Shown: positions 40,216 to 51,039, numbered from the stretch's first letter. The stretch: 64,000 nt of DNA from an uncultured Tropicimonas sp. (GCA_947497945.1 CANMIP010000003.1:124001-188000); one strand, 5' to 3'. Notes: generated by a model not told the origin, from the letters alone. Program-made: numbers and translations.

Positions 40216-40245
40216 GCCCCGCGCGCGGTCGAGCGCACGGGGCCA
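40216..40245 (-). terminator. Terminator of class I aldolase gene
   Basis: CCCCGTGCGC/GCGCGCGGGG hairpin followed by CTTTCC on the minus strand. Confidence 0.55.
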
Positions 40246-40287
40246 ATCTCTGCATCGGGCGGCGCGATGCCGCCCGGCGGGAAAGGA

Positions 40288-41217
40288 TCAGGCCTTGCCC
40301 TTGTAGATGTCGATCAGGTCGGCAAAGAGCTTGAGCGCATCTTCGCGCGGACGCTGGAAGGCGTTCCGGCCGAGGATCGAACCGTTGCCGCCGCCGTCGC
40401 GGATGGCGCGAGCATCGTCATAGACGGCGTCGGAGCCCTTCGCGGCACCGCCGGAGAAGATCACGATGCGCTTGCCGGCGAAGCAGGCGTCGACGCAATG
40501 CTTGACGCGGGCAGCCTGGGTCGAGATGTCGACGCCGGTCTCTTCGATAACCTTGCGGGCCTCGGCCTGCATGATGTGGTCGGAGGGCAACTTGATCTTG
40601 ACGATATGTGCGCCGAGCAGGCAGGCCATATGGGCGGCGTAGCTATCGACGTCGATCGCGGTCTCACCTTCCTTGGTGATGCCTTCGCCACGCGGGTAGG
40701 ACCACAGAACGGTCGGCAGGCCCTTGGAGGCCGCTTCCTTGCGCAGTTCGACGATCTCTTCATACATGTCGAACATGGCGTCGGAGCCCGGGTAGATCGT
40801 GAAACCGATCGCGGCGGCGCCGATGCGCAGCGCATCATCCACGGAAGCCGTCACGGCCTGGTCCTTGGCGGCGGTGTCGGACATCAGCGAGTTCGCGGAG
40901 TTCATCTTGCAGATCGTCGGGATCTGACCGGCGAAAGTGTCCGAGCCGGCTTCCAGCGAGGCCAGCGGCGCGGCATAGGCGTTCAGGCCGGCATCGATTG
41001 CCAGCTGGTAGTGGTAATGCGGGTCGTAGCCAGCGGGGTTCGGGCCGAAAGAGCGCAGCGCGCCGTGCTCGAAGCCCTGGTCAACGGGCAGGACGATCAT
41101 CTTGCCGGTTCCGCCGAGCTTGCCGGTCATCAGCATCCGGCAGAGATTGGCCTTCACGCCGGGCGTCTCGCCTTCGTAATTCGCGAGAATCTTTTGAACG
41201 GCACGTGTGGCTTTCAT
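40288..41217 (-). CDS. Class I fructose-bisphosphate aldolase
   Basis: VLPVDQGFEHGALRSFGPNPAGYDP; VLWSYPRGEGITKEGETAIDVDSYAAHMA; IFSGGAAKGSDAVYDDAR. Confidence 0.93.
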   Translation of the reverse strand: MKATRAVQKILANYEGETPGVKANLCRMLMTGKLGGTGKMIVLPVDQGFEHGALRSFGPNPAGYDPHYHYQLAIDAGLNAYAAPLASLEAGSDTFAGQIPTICKMNSANSLMSDTAAKDQAVTASVDDALRIGAAAIGFTIYPGSDAMFDMYEEIVELRKEAASKGLPTVLWSYPRGEGITKEGETAIDVDSYAAHMACLLGAHIVKIKLPSDHIMQAEARKVIEETGVDISTQAARVKHCVDACFAGKRIVIFSGGAAKGSDAVYDDARAIRDGGGNGSILGRNAFQRPREDALKLFADLIDIYKGKA

Positions 41218-41828
41218 GGAATCGATCCCTATTGCTTGTGGATTTCATGAGCGACGTAAGAAAGCGGACGGGTTCGTGCAAGCAAGATTGCCGAAAGTGG
41301 ACGCCAAGTCGCAGTGTGAGCGCCTTGAAACGGCGTTTCGCGGCTACAAAACGCGGTTTCGGTCCATTTTGGAAATCCGGCTATGCCATCCGCGCATGGC
41401 CCTGTGGGGCCGTCTCGGCTCCGCCTCCCGTCACTGGCGGGCACGGTTCCCCCACCAGATCTCACCCGGGTCTTGCCGAGTTCCCCGGTGGACCGTCCCA
41501 CTGTTTCCGACCCTCCGACCTCAACCGCGTCGTGACGGCGCAGCAGGGCATTCGGCGGCGGAATGAGGTGGTACAATGACCCTGCCCCCTGCCGGCGCAA
41601 GCGGACGGCCGGCGCAGGCTCACAATGCACTCCGATCACACGGGCATCCTGCCCCTGTGATCGGAGCAGCAGAACGCCAACAGGATCGTGCAGCTTGGCG
41701 CGGCCGCCGCCTGATATCGCGAAATCGTCGAATCCGAAGTTCGCGTTCCAGCGCTCTGTAACTTTCTCAAGCACCAGTCCACGGTCCGGCTGCGACGGCA
41801 ATGGCCCCGCTCGGCCCGCGATCGTCCG

Positions 41829-43442
41829 CTATTTCAGGCCGAGCTGTGACGGCATGTCCGTTTCGACCCAAAGCGCCATGGCCTGCTGCGACGCCTCGGC
41901 AAGCTGGCTCTCCCAGAGCGCGGCGCCAGCCTCCGAGGCCAGCCGCGCGCGCTCATCCAGTTCCGAGAGCAGTGCCGCCCCTTCCGCGTCGCCAGCCGCC
42001 GCGGCGAGCATGGCCCAGAATGCGCCCGTCGCATAGGAGCGCGCCGCCCCGATCCCGGTGATGTGCGCGCGCGCCTTGGCCCGGATCTGCGACAGTGAAA
42101 GCGCTCCGGACATCTCCGAAACCACGGCGGCGCCTGACGCCCCTGCCTGCATTTGAAGGATCGTGTCGAAGGGCAGCGCCTGTTCGAGCCGGTCAAGCAG
42201 CGCAGCCGCGCCGGGCTGGCTGCCCTGCCCCGCCGCCAGGGCGAAGCCATAGGCCTGGTCGGGCGCACGGTCCCGCAATGTCTCTGCCAGAGCCAGCGCC
42301 GCCGCGCCATCGCCGCCAAGCGCGAGGTCACGCAGGATGCGCGTGCCGGCGGCGACATTGCGCGGCGCTCCCACGCCTTCGAGCAGCGCCAGGCCGAGCC
42401 TGCGACGCTCGGGGAGGGCAAGATCGGGCAGATCGCCGGCCAGCAACGCCGATAGCAGCGACAGGTCGATAAGGTCCGCCGCGCTGGCCGGGGCGAGCGT
42501 CAGGCGCGGTTGCAGGTCCTCGAAGATCGCGGAGGGATCATCCTCGTAATACTCGAAATCGATGAAGACCCCGTCCGGAATGTCGATATCGCTCTCCAGC
42601 ACCAGCCGCGTCGGATCGGCAAGGAAGGCCGGCCAGCTCTCCTTGACCGTGGCCAGGAAGGCGCGTTGCGGATCGTTGAGGCTGACCGCCCCGCCCTCCG
42701 ACGGGGACCGGTTCATCTCGAGCAGACCGGTGCCGACAAGCCCCTCGATGGCCAACGGCGATCCGTTCGGATCAGCGAAGGGAGGCGGGACAAGCGGCGC
42801 GACCTTGTCCCAGAGACCGAGATTTTCGACCGAGAGGCTGGCCCGCGACAGGAAGACGACCGGCAACGGTTCCTCGGGCGAGAAACGGGCGTCGAACCAG
42901 AGATACGGGAACTCGGCGACCAGATCGATCCCGGCGAGATCCTCGGCGGTGGCGGTCAGCGAGAGCGACGCCGCGCCGCTCGGGATGTCATAGGTCATCC
43001 GCAGCGAGACCTCGGGCAGCGACAGGTCCTTGATCCCGACCGCCTCCAGCGAGGCGCGCATGTCCGGCGGCAGGCAGATCATCGGCGCCCTGGCGCCATA
43101 GCCGGTCAGTTGAAACTCGAACCGGTCGGCAATGTCCAACGCGGTGCCGCGCAGCACCAGGCGGTCGATGGCGATCTCGCAATCGCTGTCCTCGTCCCAT
43201 TCCGGCAACGGCCAGAGACGGACATCATTGAGCGCATAGCGCTGCCCGCCCAGCCAGACGGACATGTCGGAATACTTCAGGTCGACCTGGGTGCGCAGCG
43301 CCAGGATCGCCGATTGCACGAGATGCTGGACCAGCCTTTCCGGCGTGAGCACATCAAGCAGCGTCGGCCCCTCCTGGGCGGCAAGCGGTGCGGGAAGGAG
43401 GGCGGCGGACAGCAGAAGAGCCGGGAATTTCTTGAACAAGGC
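41829..43442 (-). CDS. Hypothetical secreted protein
   Basis: Long ORF on minus strand; probable TTG start giving signal peptide LFKKFPALLLSAALLPAPLAAQE. Confidence 0.6.
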   Translation of the reverse strand, partial: ALFKKFPALLLSAALLPAPLAAQEGPTLLDVLTPERLVQHLVQSAILALRTQVDLKYSDMSVWLGGQRYALNDVRLWPLPEWDEDSDCEIAIDRLVLRGTALDIADRFEFQLTGYGARAPMICLPPDMRASLEAVGIKDLSLPEVSLRMTYDIPSGAASLSLTATAEDLAGIDLVAEFPYLWFDARFSPEEPLPVVFLSRASLSVENLGLWDKVAPLVPPPFADPNGSPLAIEGLVGTGLLEMNRSPSEGGAVSLNDPQRAFLATVKESWPAFLADPTRLVLESDIDIPDGVFIDFEYYEDDPSAIFEDLQPRLTLAPASAADLIDLSLLSALLAGDLPDLALPERRRLGLALLEGVGAPRNVAAGTRILRDLALGGDGAAALALAETLRDRAPDQAYGFALAAGQGSQPGAAALLDRLEQALPFDTILQMQAGASGAAVVSEMSGALSLSQIRAKARAHITGIGAARSYATGAFWAMLAAAAGDAEGAALLSELDERARLASEAGAALWESQLAEASQQAMALWVETDMPSQLGLK

Positions 43443-43594
43443 AGCCTCCAGTCGATTGGACCTGCCGGAAGTGAACGCCAGCCGCCGAGTCGGATCAAGG
43501 ACTTCCCGCCCGGTACGGGCGCACGCAGGGTTACAGGTCGCAGGCATCGCGCGGCACCGACGAACGAGACCGCCGGGGCCGCGCGATGACGGCC

Positions 43595-44581
43595 TCAATA
43601 AGCGCCGCGGATATGGGCCTTGACCTCGTCCTCGTAGAAGGCCGCCAACTCGGCATGCAGCGCTTTCGGAAGCGGTTCGAACCCGGAGGCCGCCGCGTTT
43701 CGAACGATCTGGTCCGGCGCGGACGCCCCCGGGATGATCGTCGAGACGGCCGGGTGGTCGAGAATCCAGCGCTGCGCCAGCTTGGCCACCGTCATGCCTT
43801 CCGGCAACATCCCCTTGAGCTTCTCCACCAGCGCCACACCGGTCTCGAAGGGCAGCCCGGCAAAGGTCTCGCCCACGTTGAACGCCGCGCCATCACGGTT
43901 GAAGTTCCGGTGGTCGCTTTCGGCAAAGACCGTCTGCGCCGAATAGCGGCCGCTCAGCAACCCGCTTGCCAGCGGCAGCCGCACGATGATGCCGACGCCT
44001 TTCGCCTGCGCCTGTGGCAACAGCTCGCTCACCAGTTTCTGGCGGAACAGGTTGAAGATCACCTGCAAAGACAACAGCCCCTCCTGCTCCAGGCAGATGA
44101 GGCCCTCCTCGACGGTCTCGACAGAAGCGCCGAAATGCCGGATCGCGCCCTCCGCCTGCAGCTTCCGCAGCCAGTCGAAGATCTCGCCCTGCCGCATCAC
44201 CTCGGTCGGGATGCAGTGCAGTTGCACCAGGTCCAGCGCCTCGACCCCGAGCCGCTCACGCGAGCCGTCGATCCCGCGGCGCAGCGCATCCTCGGTATAG
44301 CCATCCGGGTAGATGCCGGCCGCTCGGCCGAATTTCGTCGCCACCCGGATCTCGGGCCCGTCATAATGCTTGAAGAACTGCCCGATCAGATCCTCGCTGC
44401 GCCCATCGCCATAGACATCGGCCGTATCGAAGAACCGCACCCCGTTGCCGGCCGCCGTGGCCAGGATCTCCAGCGCGATCTCGCGATTGACACCCTCGCC
44501 CCAATTGCCACCGATCTGCCAGCAGCCCAGTCCCACTTCGCTGACCTCGAACCCTGCCGCGCCCAGTTGCCTCATCTTCAT
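43595..44581 (-). CDS. Aldo/keto reductase
   Basis: MKMRQLGAAGFEVSEVGLGCWQIGG; FFDTADVYGDGRSEDLIGQF; WILDHPAVSTIIPGA. Confidence 0.92.
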   Translation of the reverse strand: MKMRQLGAAGFEVSEVGLGCWQIGGNWGEGVNREIALEILATAAGNGVRFFDTADVYGDGRSEDLIGQFFKHYDGPEIRVATKFGRAAGIYPDGYTEDALRRGIDGSRERLGVEALDLVQLHCIPTEVMRQGEIFDWLRKLQAEGAIRHFGASVETVEEGLICLEQEGLLSLQVIFNLFRQKLVSELLPQAQAKGVGIIVRLPLASGLLSGRYSAQTVFAESDHRNFNRDGAAFNVGETFAGLPFETGVALVEKLKGMLPEGMTVAKLAQRWILDHPAVSTIIPGASAPDQIVRNAAASGFEPLPKALHAELAAFYEDEVKAHIRGAY

Positions 44582-45060
44582 GGGAAAACCCTTCCATTGC
44601 CGGATCCAGACAGGCCGCGCCTGCGCGTCAGCCCCGCTTGTGCGCCTTATCTGCCTCTCGAAAGGGCAGGTCAATCGGAGCGATCGACCACATGCGACAC
44701 GCCGCTCGGTGCGGTGCCTCGAATGATTGGCACCGGGGCCAGCAAGCGAAAGCCTCCCGGCAGGGTTTCAAGACAACCGCATCCCCCGTCATACACCGCG
44801 ACAATGAGCAGGTCCCGGGCTCAGCGGCGGAGCGCCTCCGGTCACGGAGTCAAGCCGAACGCGCCGTCTGTCGGCGCTTGCGCGGCTCTCGTTATTCATC
44901 TTTGCAAGCCAGTGAAGGTCCGCCCTGTCCGCTGGCTTGGCGTCCGAGTCCTTCGCAACGCGTCGTTGCTCCTTCTATGCCCGGCAAGGCGAAGATCGCC
45001 CCGCCTTGCGACAGATCTGGCAGACGGCTCGCGGCGGGCGCGGCGCCTTGATGGCAGGCG

Positions 45061-45096
45061 TGTTCCGGGGACGGGCCTCCCCTGCCCCGGAACGGC
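45061..45096 (-). terminator. Hairpin downstream of the 45101 gene
   Basis: GTTCCGGGG...CCCCGGAAC inverted repeat. Confidence 0.55.
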
Positions 45097-45100
45097 GTGT

Positions 45101-45526
45101 TCAGAGGCCGAACTTCACGTTCGTCCGGCTGCTCGGTTCCAGCATTTCGAGGCAGTCAGGGGCCTCACCGTCCGTCACCGCGCACTCGGCCGCGTCATTG
45201 ACCAGCAATCTCGAGATATCGCCGCAGTCCTGGCCGGCGATGTCGAACTGCACCACCTTCGTCTTGCCATTCTTGAGCGCGCCGAAATCGAGGATCAGCA
45301 GCTTGTTGACCGTGCCTTCGCCGTCGAACACCGCGACCTCGAAGGCCGCTGCCGAGAGGTCTGCCCCGGTCTCGTTCAGCGCCACATAGGTCAGCCGGCA
45401 CCCCATTTCCGCTGGCCTGAGGCTGTTCAACTCCAATGCGAAGCCGGCCTCCTGGGCCAGGCCCGGAGAGGCAGCAATACTCGCGGCCGCCGCAGCGGCC
45501 AGTGCAAAGGCTTTGGTCTTGTTCAT
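45101..45526 (-). CDS. Hypothetical secreted protein
   Basis: Signal peptide MNKTKAFALAAAAAASIAASPGLAQE; conserved-looking Cys residues. Confidence 0.65.
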   Translation of the reverse strand: MNKTKAFALAAAAAASIAASPGLAQEAGFALELNSLRPAEMGCRLTYVALNETGADLSAAAFEVAVFDGEGTVNKLLILDFGALKNGKTKVVQFDIAGQDCGDISRLLVNDAAECAVTDGEAPDCLEMLEPSSRTNVKFGL

Positions 45527-45814
45527 CGGGAGCGCCCTTTTCTTCGGCAATTCAATCCGTGAGACGAGTGCTAGCACGCTCCCGGAACGGCGCAAACCCT
45601 CGCTTCGGCCCCCTCGAGGACGTGCCGCGGTGCGGCATTTCCGCCCGAGACTGCCCGGACGTTGCGGATCGAAGCGTTTTCAACCCCCAGAAAGGGTTTC
45701 CTTCATCTTTTTGTCGTGCAAAACGGACAGCGGGGAGAGCGAGCCGACGGAGTGGTCATCCGGATCCCATCTGTCATGAGAACGGTTCCCGCGATCCGGA
45801 AACAGGATTGGATT

Positions 45815-47206
45815 ATGACCAAACTAACGAATACGCCTTGGGACAAGCTTGAGATCGGCATGGAAGCGGAGGTTCGCCGCATCTGCCGCGCCGACGATTT
45901 CTTCGTTTTCGCGAATATTACCGGCAACATGAATCCGAAGCACTTCCCGCGGATGAAGGAAATCGAGGGAGAGGCCGGGCTGCATGAGCCGGTGGCGCCG
46001 GCGATGTGGGTATCGACGCTCGTATCCTCTGCGCTTGGAAACAAGCTGCCGGGGCCGGGCACGCTCTACAAATCGCATAATGTCGAGTTTCACGAGCGGG
46101 CCCATGACGGGGACGAGTTGATCGTCAAGGTCCGCCTGACGGACAAGCTGGACGACAATGTCGCCCGCTTCGACTGCCAGATCGATACCACCGAGGGCAA
46201 ACACCTCATGGACGGGACGGTCGAGGTCTATGCACCGCTGGAGGCGATGGATTACGATGCCGGGGACATCCCGGGGATGATCGTCCAGAAGCACGTGCAT
46301 TTCGACAAGATGCTCGCCGAGGCCGAACCGCTTCCGCCGCTGAAGACGTCGGTTGTCGCGCCAGAGACGGAAGATTCGCTGCTCGGCCCGCTTCTGGCAG
46401 CGGACCACACCATTATCGATCCGATCCTTATCGGCGACGAAGCAAAGATCCACGCCGCGGCCAAGGCGATCGGCCGGGACATCTCCGGGTTCCAGCTGAT
46501 CCACGAGCCCAATCACAAGCTGGCCGCTGCCATCGGCGTCCGCCTGGTGCATGAGGGCAAGGCGCAATCGGTCATGAAGGGCAACCTGCATACCGACGAG
46601 CTGCTCGGCCAGATCGTCAAGCGTGACGGCGGGCTGCGCGTCGGGCGCCGTCTCAGCCATGTCTTCGTGATGGACGTTCCCGGCCTGACCCACCTTCTGC
46701 TGATCTCGGACGCGGCAATCAATATTGCGCCGGATCTGGAGACCAAGGTCGACATCACTCAGAACGCCATCGATCTCGGACATGCGCTCGGGCTTGCCGA
46801 ACCGAAAGTCGGCATTCTTTCCGCTGTCGAGACGGTGACGCCGAAGATCCCGTCCACGCTGGATGCCGCCGCGCTCTCCAAGATGGCCGAACGCGGCCAG
46901 ATCCGCGGCGCGCTGGTCGACGGTCCGCTGGCGATGGACAACGCGATCGATATCGAGGCAGCGCGCACGAAGGGCATTCGCTCCATGGTTGCGGGTCAGG
47001 CCGAGATCCTGATCGCGCCGAACCTGGAAAGCGCCAACATGCTGGCCAAGGAGCTGACCTTCATCGCCCATGCGGAAGCGGGCGGCGTTGTCATCGGAGC
47101 CAAATGCCCGGTCATCCTGACCAGCCGTGCCGATGACGAGAAGGCCCGCCTGGTCTCCTGCGCCTGCGCGGCGCTGTATGCCTACAGGAAATCGCCGCCG
47201 GCCTGA
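45815..47206 (+). CDS. Bifunctional enoyl-CoA hydratase (MaoC)/phosphate acetyltransferase
   Basis: N-terminal MaoC region (NITGNMNPKHFPRM...GTLYKSHNVEF); C-terminal Pta-like domain (VGRRLSHVFVMDVPG, GQAEILIAPNLESANML). Confidence 0.92.
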   Translation: MTKLTNTPWDKLEIGMEAEVRRICRADDFFVFANITGNMNPKHFPRMKEIEGEAGLHEPVAPAMWVSTLVSSALGNKLPGPGTLYKSHNVEFHERAHDGDELIVKVRLTDKLDDNVARFDCQIDTTEGKHLMDGTVEVYAPLEAMDYDAGDIPGMIVQKHVHFDKMLAEAEPLPPLKTSVVAPETEDSLLGPLLAADHTIIDPILIGDEAKIHAAAKAIGRDISGFQLIHEPNHKLAAAIGVRLVHEGKAQSVMKGNLHTDELLGQIVKRDGGLRVGRRLSHVFVMDVPGLTHLLLISDAAINIAPDLETKVDITQNAIDLGHALGLAEPKVGILSAVETVTPKIPSTLDAAALSKMAERGQIRGALVDGPLAMDNAIDIEAARTKGIRSMVAGQAEILIAPNLESANMLAKELTFIAHAEAGGVVIGAKCPVILTSRADDEKARLVSCACAALYAYRKSPPA

Positions 47207-47232
47207 GACGCGGCACATTTCCGACAGGATCG

Positions 47233-47259
47233 AAACGGGCGGCCTTGTGCCGCCCGTTT
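47233..47259 (+). terminator. Terminator after MaoC-Pta gene
   Basis: AAACGGGCGGC-cttgt-GCCGCCCGTTT. Confidence 0.6.
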
Positions 47260-47386
47260 GCAGTTCGGGGACCCGGAGCCCCTGTCGACCTGAAACGGGA
47301 CGAAGCCCCTTCCGCCGGTGCCCCCCGCCCCGCGGAGATCCCGGAGAGCGCGGCCGCAATCGGTGGGCCATTCTCAGGTCACCCCC

Positions 47387-48334
47387 TCAGTTCACCGGCG
47401 AGAGCAGCGCCACGCTGTCATGGAAGGCCGCGATATTGGCGCGTTGCAGCGCGCCCATCGCCTTCCGGGTCGAGATCGTCGCCGAGCCGATATGCGGCAA
47501 GGCCAGGACATTCTCCAGCTCCCGAAACCGCGGATCGATCTCCGGCTCGCCCCGGAACACGTCCAGCGCCGCTCCCCCGAGCCGCCCGTCCTCGAGCGCC
47601 GCGATCATGGCCGCCTCGTCGATCGTCGTGCCGCGCGAGATGTTGACAAGGATCCCCTCCGGCCCGAGTGCCTCCAGCACCTCGGCGGAAATGTAGCCCT
47701 CGGTCTCCGGCCCGCCGACAATGGCGACGACCATGAAATCCACCGCCCCCGCGAGCAGGACTGGATCGGCATGATAGCGCCAGCCTTCCGGCACCGGCTT
47801 GGGCGCGCGGGAATGGTAATGGATCTCCATCTTGAAGGCGGCCAGACGGTTGGCAATCTCGCGTCCGATCCGGCCGAGGCCGACAATCCCGACCCTGCCC
47901 CCGCTCACCCCCCGGGCCAACGGCACCGGGCCCTCTGTCGCCCAGCGACCGGCCTGCAGATACCGCGCCGCAGGCACCATCCGCCGCGCCTGCGCGATCA
48001 GCATCGCCACGGCGAGATCGGCGACGTCATCGGTCAACACCTCCGGTGTGTTGGTTACCCGAACCCCGCGCGCGCTGGCCGCGGCGACATCGACCGCCTC
48101 GAAGCCGGTGCCGAACTTCGCCACCAGCCCGAGCGCCGGCAGGAGATCCATCTCCGCCCCGCCCAGAGACACCTGGCTCCTGTAGGCGATTGCCCGAACG
48201 GACCGGCGCAGCGCCTCTTCGAGCCCGGCGATCTCTCCCGGCCCCGGCAGTTCCGTCGTCCGGTACGCCGCACGCATGGGTCCAAGATCCCAGTCCGGGT
48301 ATTTTCCGATGACGAGCAGGGATGGGCGGGACAT
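47387..48334 (-). CDS. 2-hydroxyacid dehydrogenase (D-isomer specific)
   Basis: GGRVGIVGLGRIGREIANRLAAFKMEIHYHSR; GILVNISRGTTIDEAAMIAALEDGRLGGAALDVFRGEPEI. Confidence 0.92.
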   Translation of the reverse strand: MSRPSLLVIGKYPDWDLGPMRAAYRTTELPGPGEIAGLEEALRRSVRAIAYRSQVSLGGAEMDLLPALGLVAKFGTGFEAVDVAAASARGVRVTNTPEVLTDDVADLAVAMLIAQARRMVPAARYLQAGRWATEGPVPLARGVSGGRVGIVGLGRIGREIANRLAAFKMEIHYHSRAPKPVPEGWRYHADPVLLAGAVDFMVVAIVGGPETEGYISAEVLEALGPEGILVNISRGTTIDEAAMIAALEDGRLGGAALDVFRGEPEIDPRFRELENVLALPHIGSATISTRKAMGALQRANIAAFHDSVALLSPVN

Positions 48335-48661
48335 GAAAACCTCCGGCGTTTTCCCCTCGCTATCCCGATCCGGCCGGCCCGAAAAGACTTCCCCCCCTGG
48401 CAATCGGCCAGATCGACGGTGCGCCCGCCCGCGCGGCGCCCTTCGGAGGGCAATAATCCCCGGCCGAAACCGGCACCCGTCCGGACATGCATGCCCGCAC
48501 AGACCGACGCCCCGGCTATCGCAGGCAGCTCCCTCAGAGCACAGCCACGAAATATTGTTTCGCGGCGCAGAACGGCTGCGACACTATATCCAAAATTGCC
48601 GTTGACGACCCTTCCGCCCCCACCTATGGTCTCCCGCACAAACGCAAGGGAACCCCAGAGA

Positions 48662-48709
48662 ATGGCACTCATTCTTGTACTCGTAGAGGAAAGGCGCATG
48701 GGCCGGTAA
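48662..48709 (+). CDS. ilvB leader peptide (15 aa, BCAA-rich)
   Basis: MALILVLVEERRMGR*, 88 nt upstream of ilvB and followed by alternative hairpins and a T-run. Confidence 0.75.
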   Translation: MALILVLVEERRMGR

Positions 48710-48761
48710 CGGTTGACCATAACGGTACCCCATGCGCCCTCGTCATCGACGGGGGTTTTTT
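48693..48761 (+). promoter_or_regulatory. Transcription attenuator of ilvB
   Basis: Perfect stem GGCGCATGGG (48693-48702)/CCCATGCGCC (48729-48738), overlapping an imperfect terminator CCCTCG-tcat-CGAcGGG followed by T6 (48756-48761). Confidence 0.7.
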
Positions 48762-48796
48762 ATTGCCGCAACGCCAGACCTAGATGGAGAAGCAAG

Positions 48797-50551
48797 ATGG
48801 CGCAGCAAATGACCGGAGCAAGAATGGTGGTTCAGGCCCTGAAGGACCAGGGCGTGGACGTCGTGTTCGGCTATCCCGGCGGTGCCGTGCTACCCATTTA
48901 TGACGAGATCTTCCAGGACCAGGGTATCAAGCACATCCTCGTTCGCCACGAACAGGGCGCCGCCCATGCCGCCGAGGGCTATGCCCGCTCGACCGGCAAG
49001 CCCGGCGTTGTCCTGGTCACCTCCGGCCCGGGCGCGACCAATGCTGTCACCGGCATCACCGACGCGCTGATGGATTCGATCCCGATGGTTGTGCTGTCGG
49101 GCCAGGTCCCGACCTTCATGATCGGCTCGGACGCCTTCCAGGAGGCCGACACGGTTGGCATCACGCGGCCCTGCACCAAGCATAACTGGCTGGTCAAGGA
49201 CACGGACGATCTCGCCGCCACGATCCACCAGGCCTTCCATGTTGCCACCTCCGGCCGTCCCGGCCCGGTGCTGATCGACGTGCCCAAGGATGTCCAGTTC
49301 GCCAACGGCACCTATCTGGCTCCGAACGAGATCCAGCAGGGCCATTACCGCCCCAAGGTCAAGGGCGACACCGAGATGATCACCGAACTGGTCGCGGCGA
49401 TGGAGACGGCGGAACGCCCTGTCTTCTATACCGGCGGCGGCGTGATCAATTCCGGCAATATCGCCAGCCAGCTGCTGCGCGAATTTGTCGAGGCCACGGG
49501 CTTCCCGATCACCTCGACGCTGATGGGGCTCGGCGCGTATCCGGCCTCCGGCCAGCACTGGCTGGGCATGCTTGGCATGCATGGTCTCTACGAGGCCAAC
49601 CTGGCGATGCATGGCTGCGACCTGATGATCAATGTCGGCGCGCGGTTCGACGACCGGATCACCGGCCGGATCGCCGATTTCTCGCCGAACTCGATCAAGG
49701 CGCATATCGATATCGACCCCAGCTCGATCAACAAGGTCATCCGCACCGACCTGCCGATCATCGGCGACGTCGCCCATGTGCTCGAAGATGCGCTGCGCAT
49801 CTGGAAGGCGCGCGGGCGCAAGGTGAACAAGGAAGGGCTGGCCAAGTGGTGGGCGCAGATCGAGGAATGGAAGGAGGTTCGCTGCCTGACCTTCAAGAAT
49901 TCCGACAAGATCATCAAGCCGCAGCACGCGCTGCAGCGGCTGGAAGCGCTGACCAAGAAATATGACCGCTATATCTGCACCGAAGTGGGGCAGCACCAGA
50001 TGTGGGCGGCGCAGTTCATGGGCTTCGAGGATCCCAATCGCTGGATGACCTCCGGGGGGCTGGGCACGATGGGCTACGGCCTGCCCGCCTCCATCGGCGC
50101 GCAGGTGGCCCACCCGGACAGCCTCGTCATCAACGTGGCCGGCGATGCTTCCTTCATGATGAACATCCAGGAGATGGGTACGGCGCGGCAATTCAACCTG
50201 CCGGTCAAGCAGTTCATCCTGAACAACGAGCGTCTGGGCATGGTCCGCCAGTGGCAGGAGCTGCTGCATGGTGAGCGCTATTCCCACAGCTGGTCCGAGG
50301 CACTGCCCGATTTCGTCAAGCTCGCCGAAGCCTTTGGCGGCAAGGGTTTCCAGGTCTCCGACCCAGCCGATCTCGACGACGCGATCATGGAGATGATCGC
50401 CTATGACGGGCCGGTGATCTTCGATTGCCTGGTCGAGAAGCACGAAAACTGCTTCCCGATGATCCCGTCGGGCGAGCCGCATAATTCCATGCTGCTCGGT
50501 GAGGCCTCGACCAAGGACGCCATCGGCAGCTCCGGCGCGGTCATGGTCTGA
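48797..50551 (+). CDS. ilvB: Acetolactate synthase large subunit
   Basis: MVVQALKDQGVDVVFGYPGGAVLPIYDEIF; LVTSGPGATNAVTGITDALMDSIP; NNERLGMVRQWQEL. Confidence 0.96.
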   Translation: MAQQMTGARMVVQALKDQGVDVVFGYPGGAVLPIYDEIFQDQGIKHILVRHEQGAAHAAEGYARSTGKPGVVLVTSGPGATNAVTGITDALMDSIPMVVLSGQVPTFMIGSDAFQEADTVGITRPCTKHNWLVKDTDDLAATIHQAFHVATSGRPGPVLIDVPKDVQFANGTYLAPNEIQQGHYRPKVKGDTEMITELVAAMETAERPVFYTGGGVINSGNIASQLLREFVEATGFPITSTLMGLGAYPASGQHWLGMLGMHGLYEANLAMHGCDLMINVGARFDDRITGRIADFSPNSIKAHIDIDPSSINKVIRTDLPIIGDVAHVLEDALRIWKARGRKVNKEGLAKWWAQIEEWKEVRCLTFKNSDKIIKPQHALQRLEALTKKYDRYICTEVGQHQMWAAQFMGFEDPNRWMTSGGLGTMGYGLPASIGAQVAHPDSLVINVAGDASFMMNIQEMGTARQFNLPVKQFILNNERLGMVRQWQELLHGERYSHSWSEALPDFVKLAEAFGGKGFQVSDPADLDDAIMEMIAYDGPVIFDCLVEKHENCFPMIPSGEPHNSMLLGEASTKDAIGSSGAVMV

Positions 50552-50629
50552 GCCGACCGGCTGACGCCGAAACGGACCGGCGGTGCGCTTTGGCCACCGA
50601 CCGATGCGCAAGGCACCGAGAACAGAACA

Positions 50630-50664
50630 CCCAGCCAGTCCTCCTGGCTGGGTGTTTTCATATG
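50630..50664 (+). terminator. ilvB terminator
   Basis: ACACCCAGCCAG-tcctc-CTGGCTGGGTGT-TTT. Confidence 0.85.
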
Positions 50665-51039
50665 TCTCGGGGCGTCTGGCGGGCGTGCGGATCGGATTTG
50701 GAAAGGATCGCCTTGAAAGATCTCTGCGACGACGCGCGGAGACTGTCTGTGCTTTTGTCGACACGCACGCCGCAAGAGGGCTTTACTGGCGAAGCATCCC
50801 CGTTTGATCCTGAAGCCCCCCTTATTCGCCGGCGCGGCGACGGGCAGTGCAGAGCCCTTCTTGCCCGAAGCTTCTGGTTGCACCCGTGATGGCCCTGCCG
50901 ACTTCGCGATGGGCGCAGCGAATGGAAGTTCACAGTCCAGACTTCCCGTTCTCTGGAACGACGGCGCGGCTGCCATGCCGACCTTGCGCCCAACCAACAA
51001 AATCAGTCGGATTTCTTGCTTCCGGGTATACGCGGACCT

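Noticed and set aside
47318-48709. 463-aa plus-strand ORF
   Set aside because: Antisense to the 2-hydroxyacid dehydrogenase; only its last 15 codons (48662-48709) are meaningful, as the ilvB leader peptide.
48890-50764. 624-aa minus-strand ORF over ilvB
   Set aside because: Antisense shadow of ilvB.
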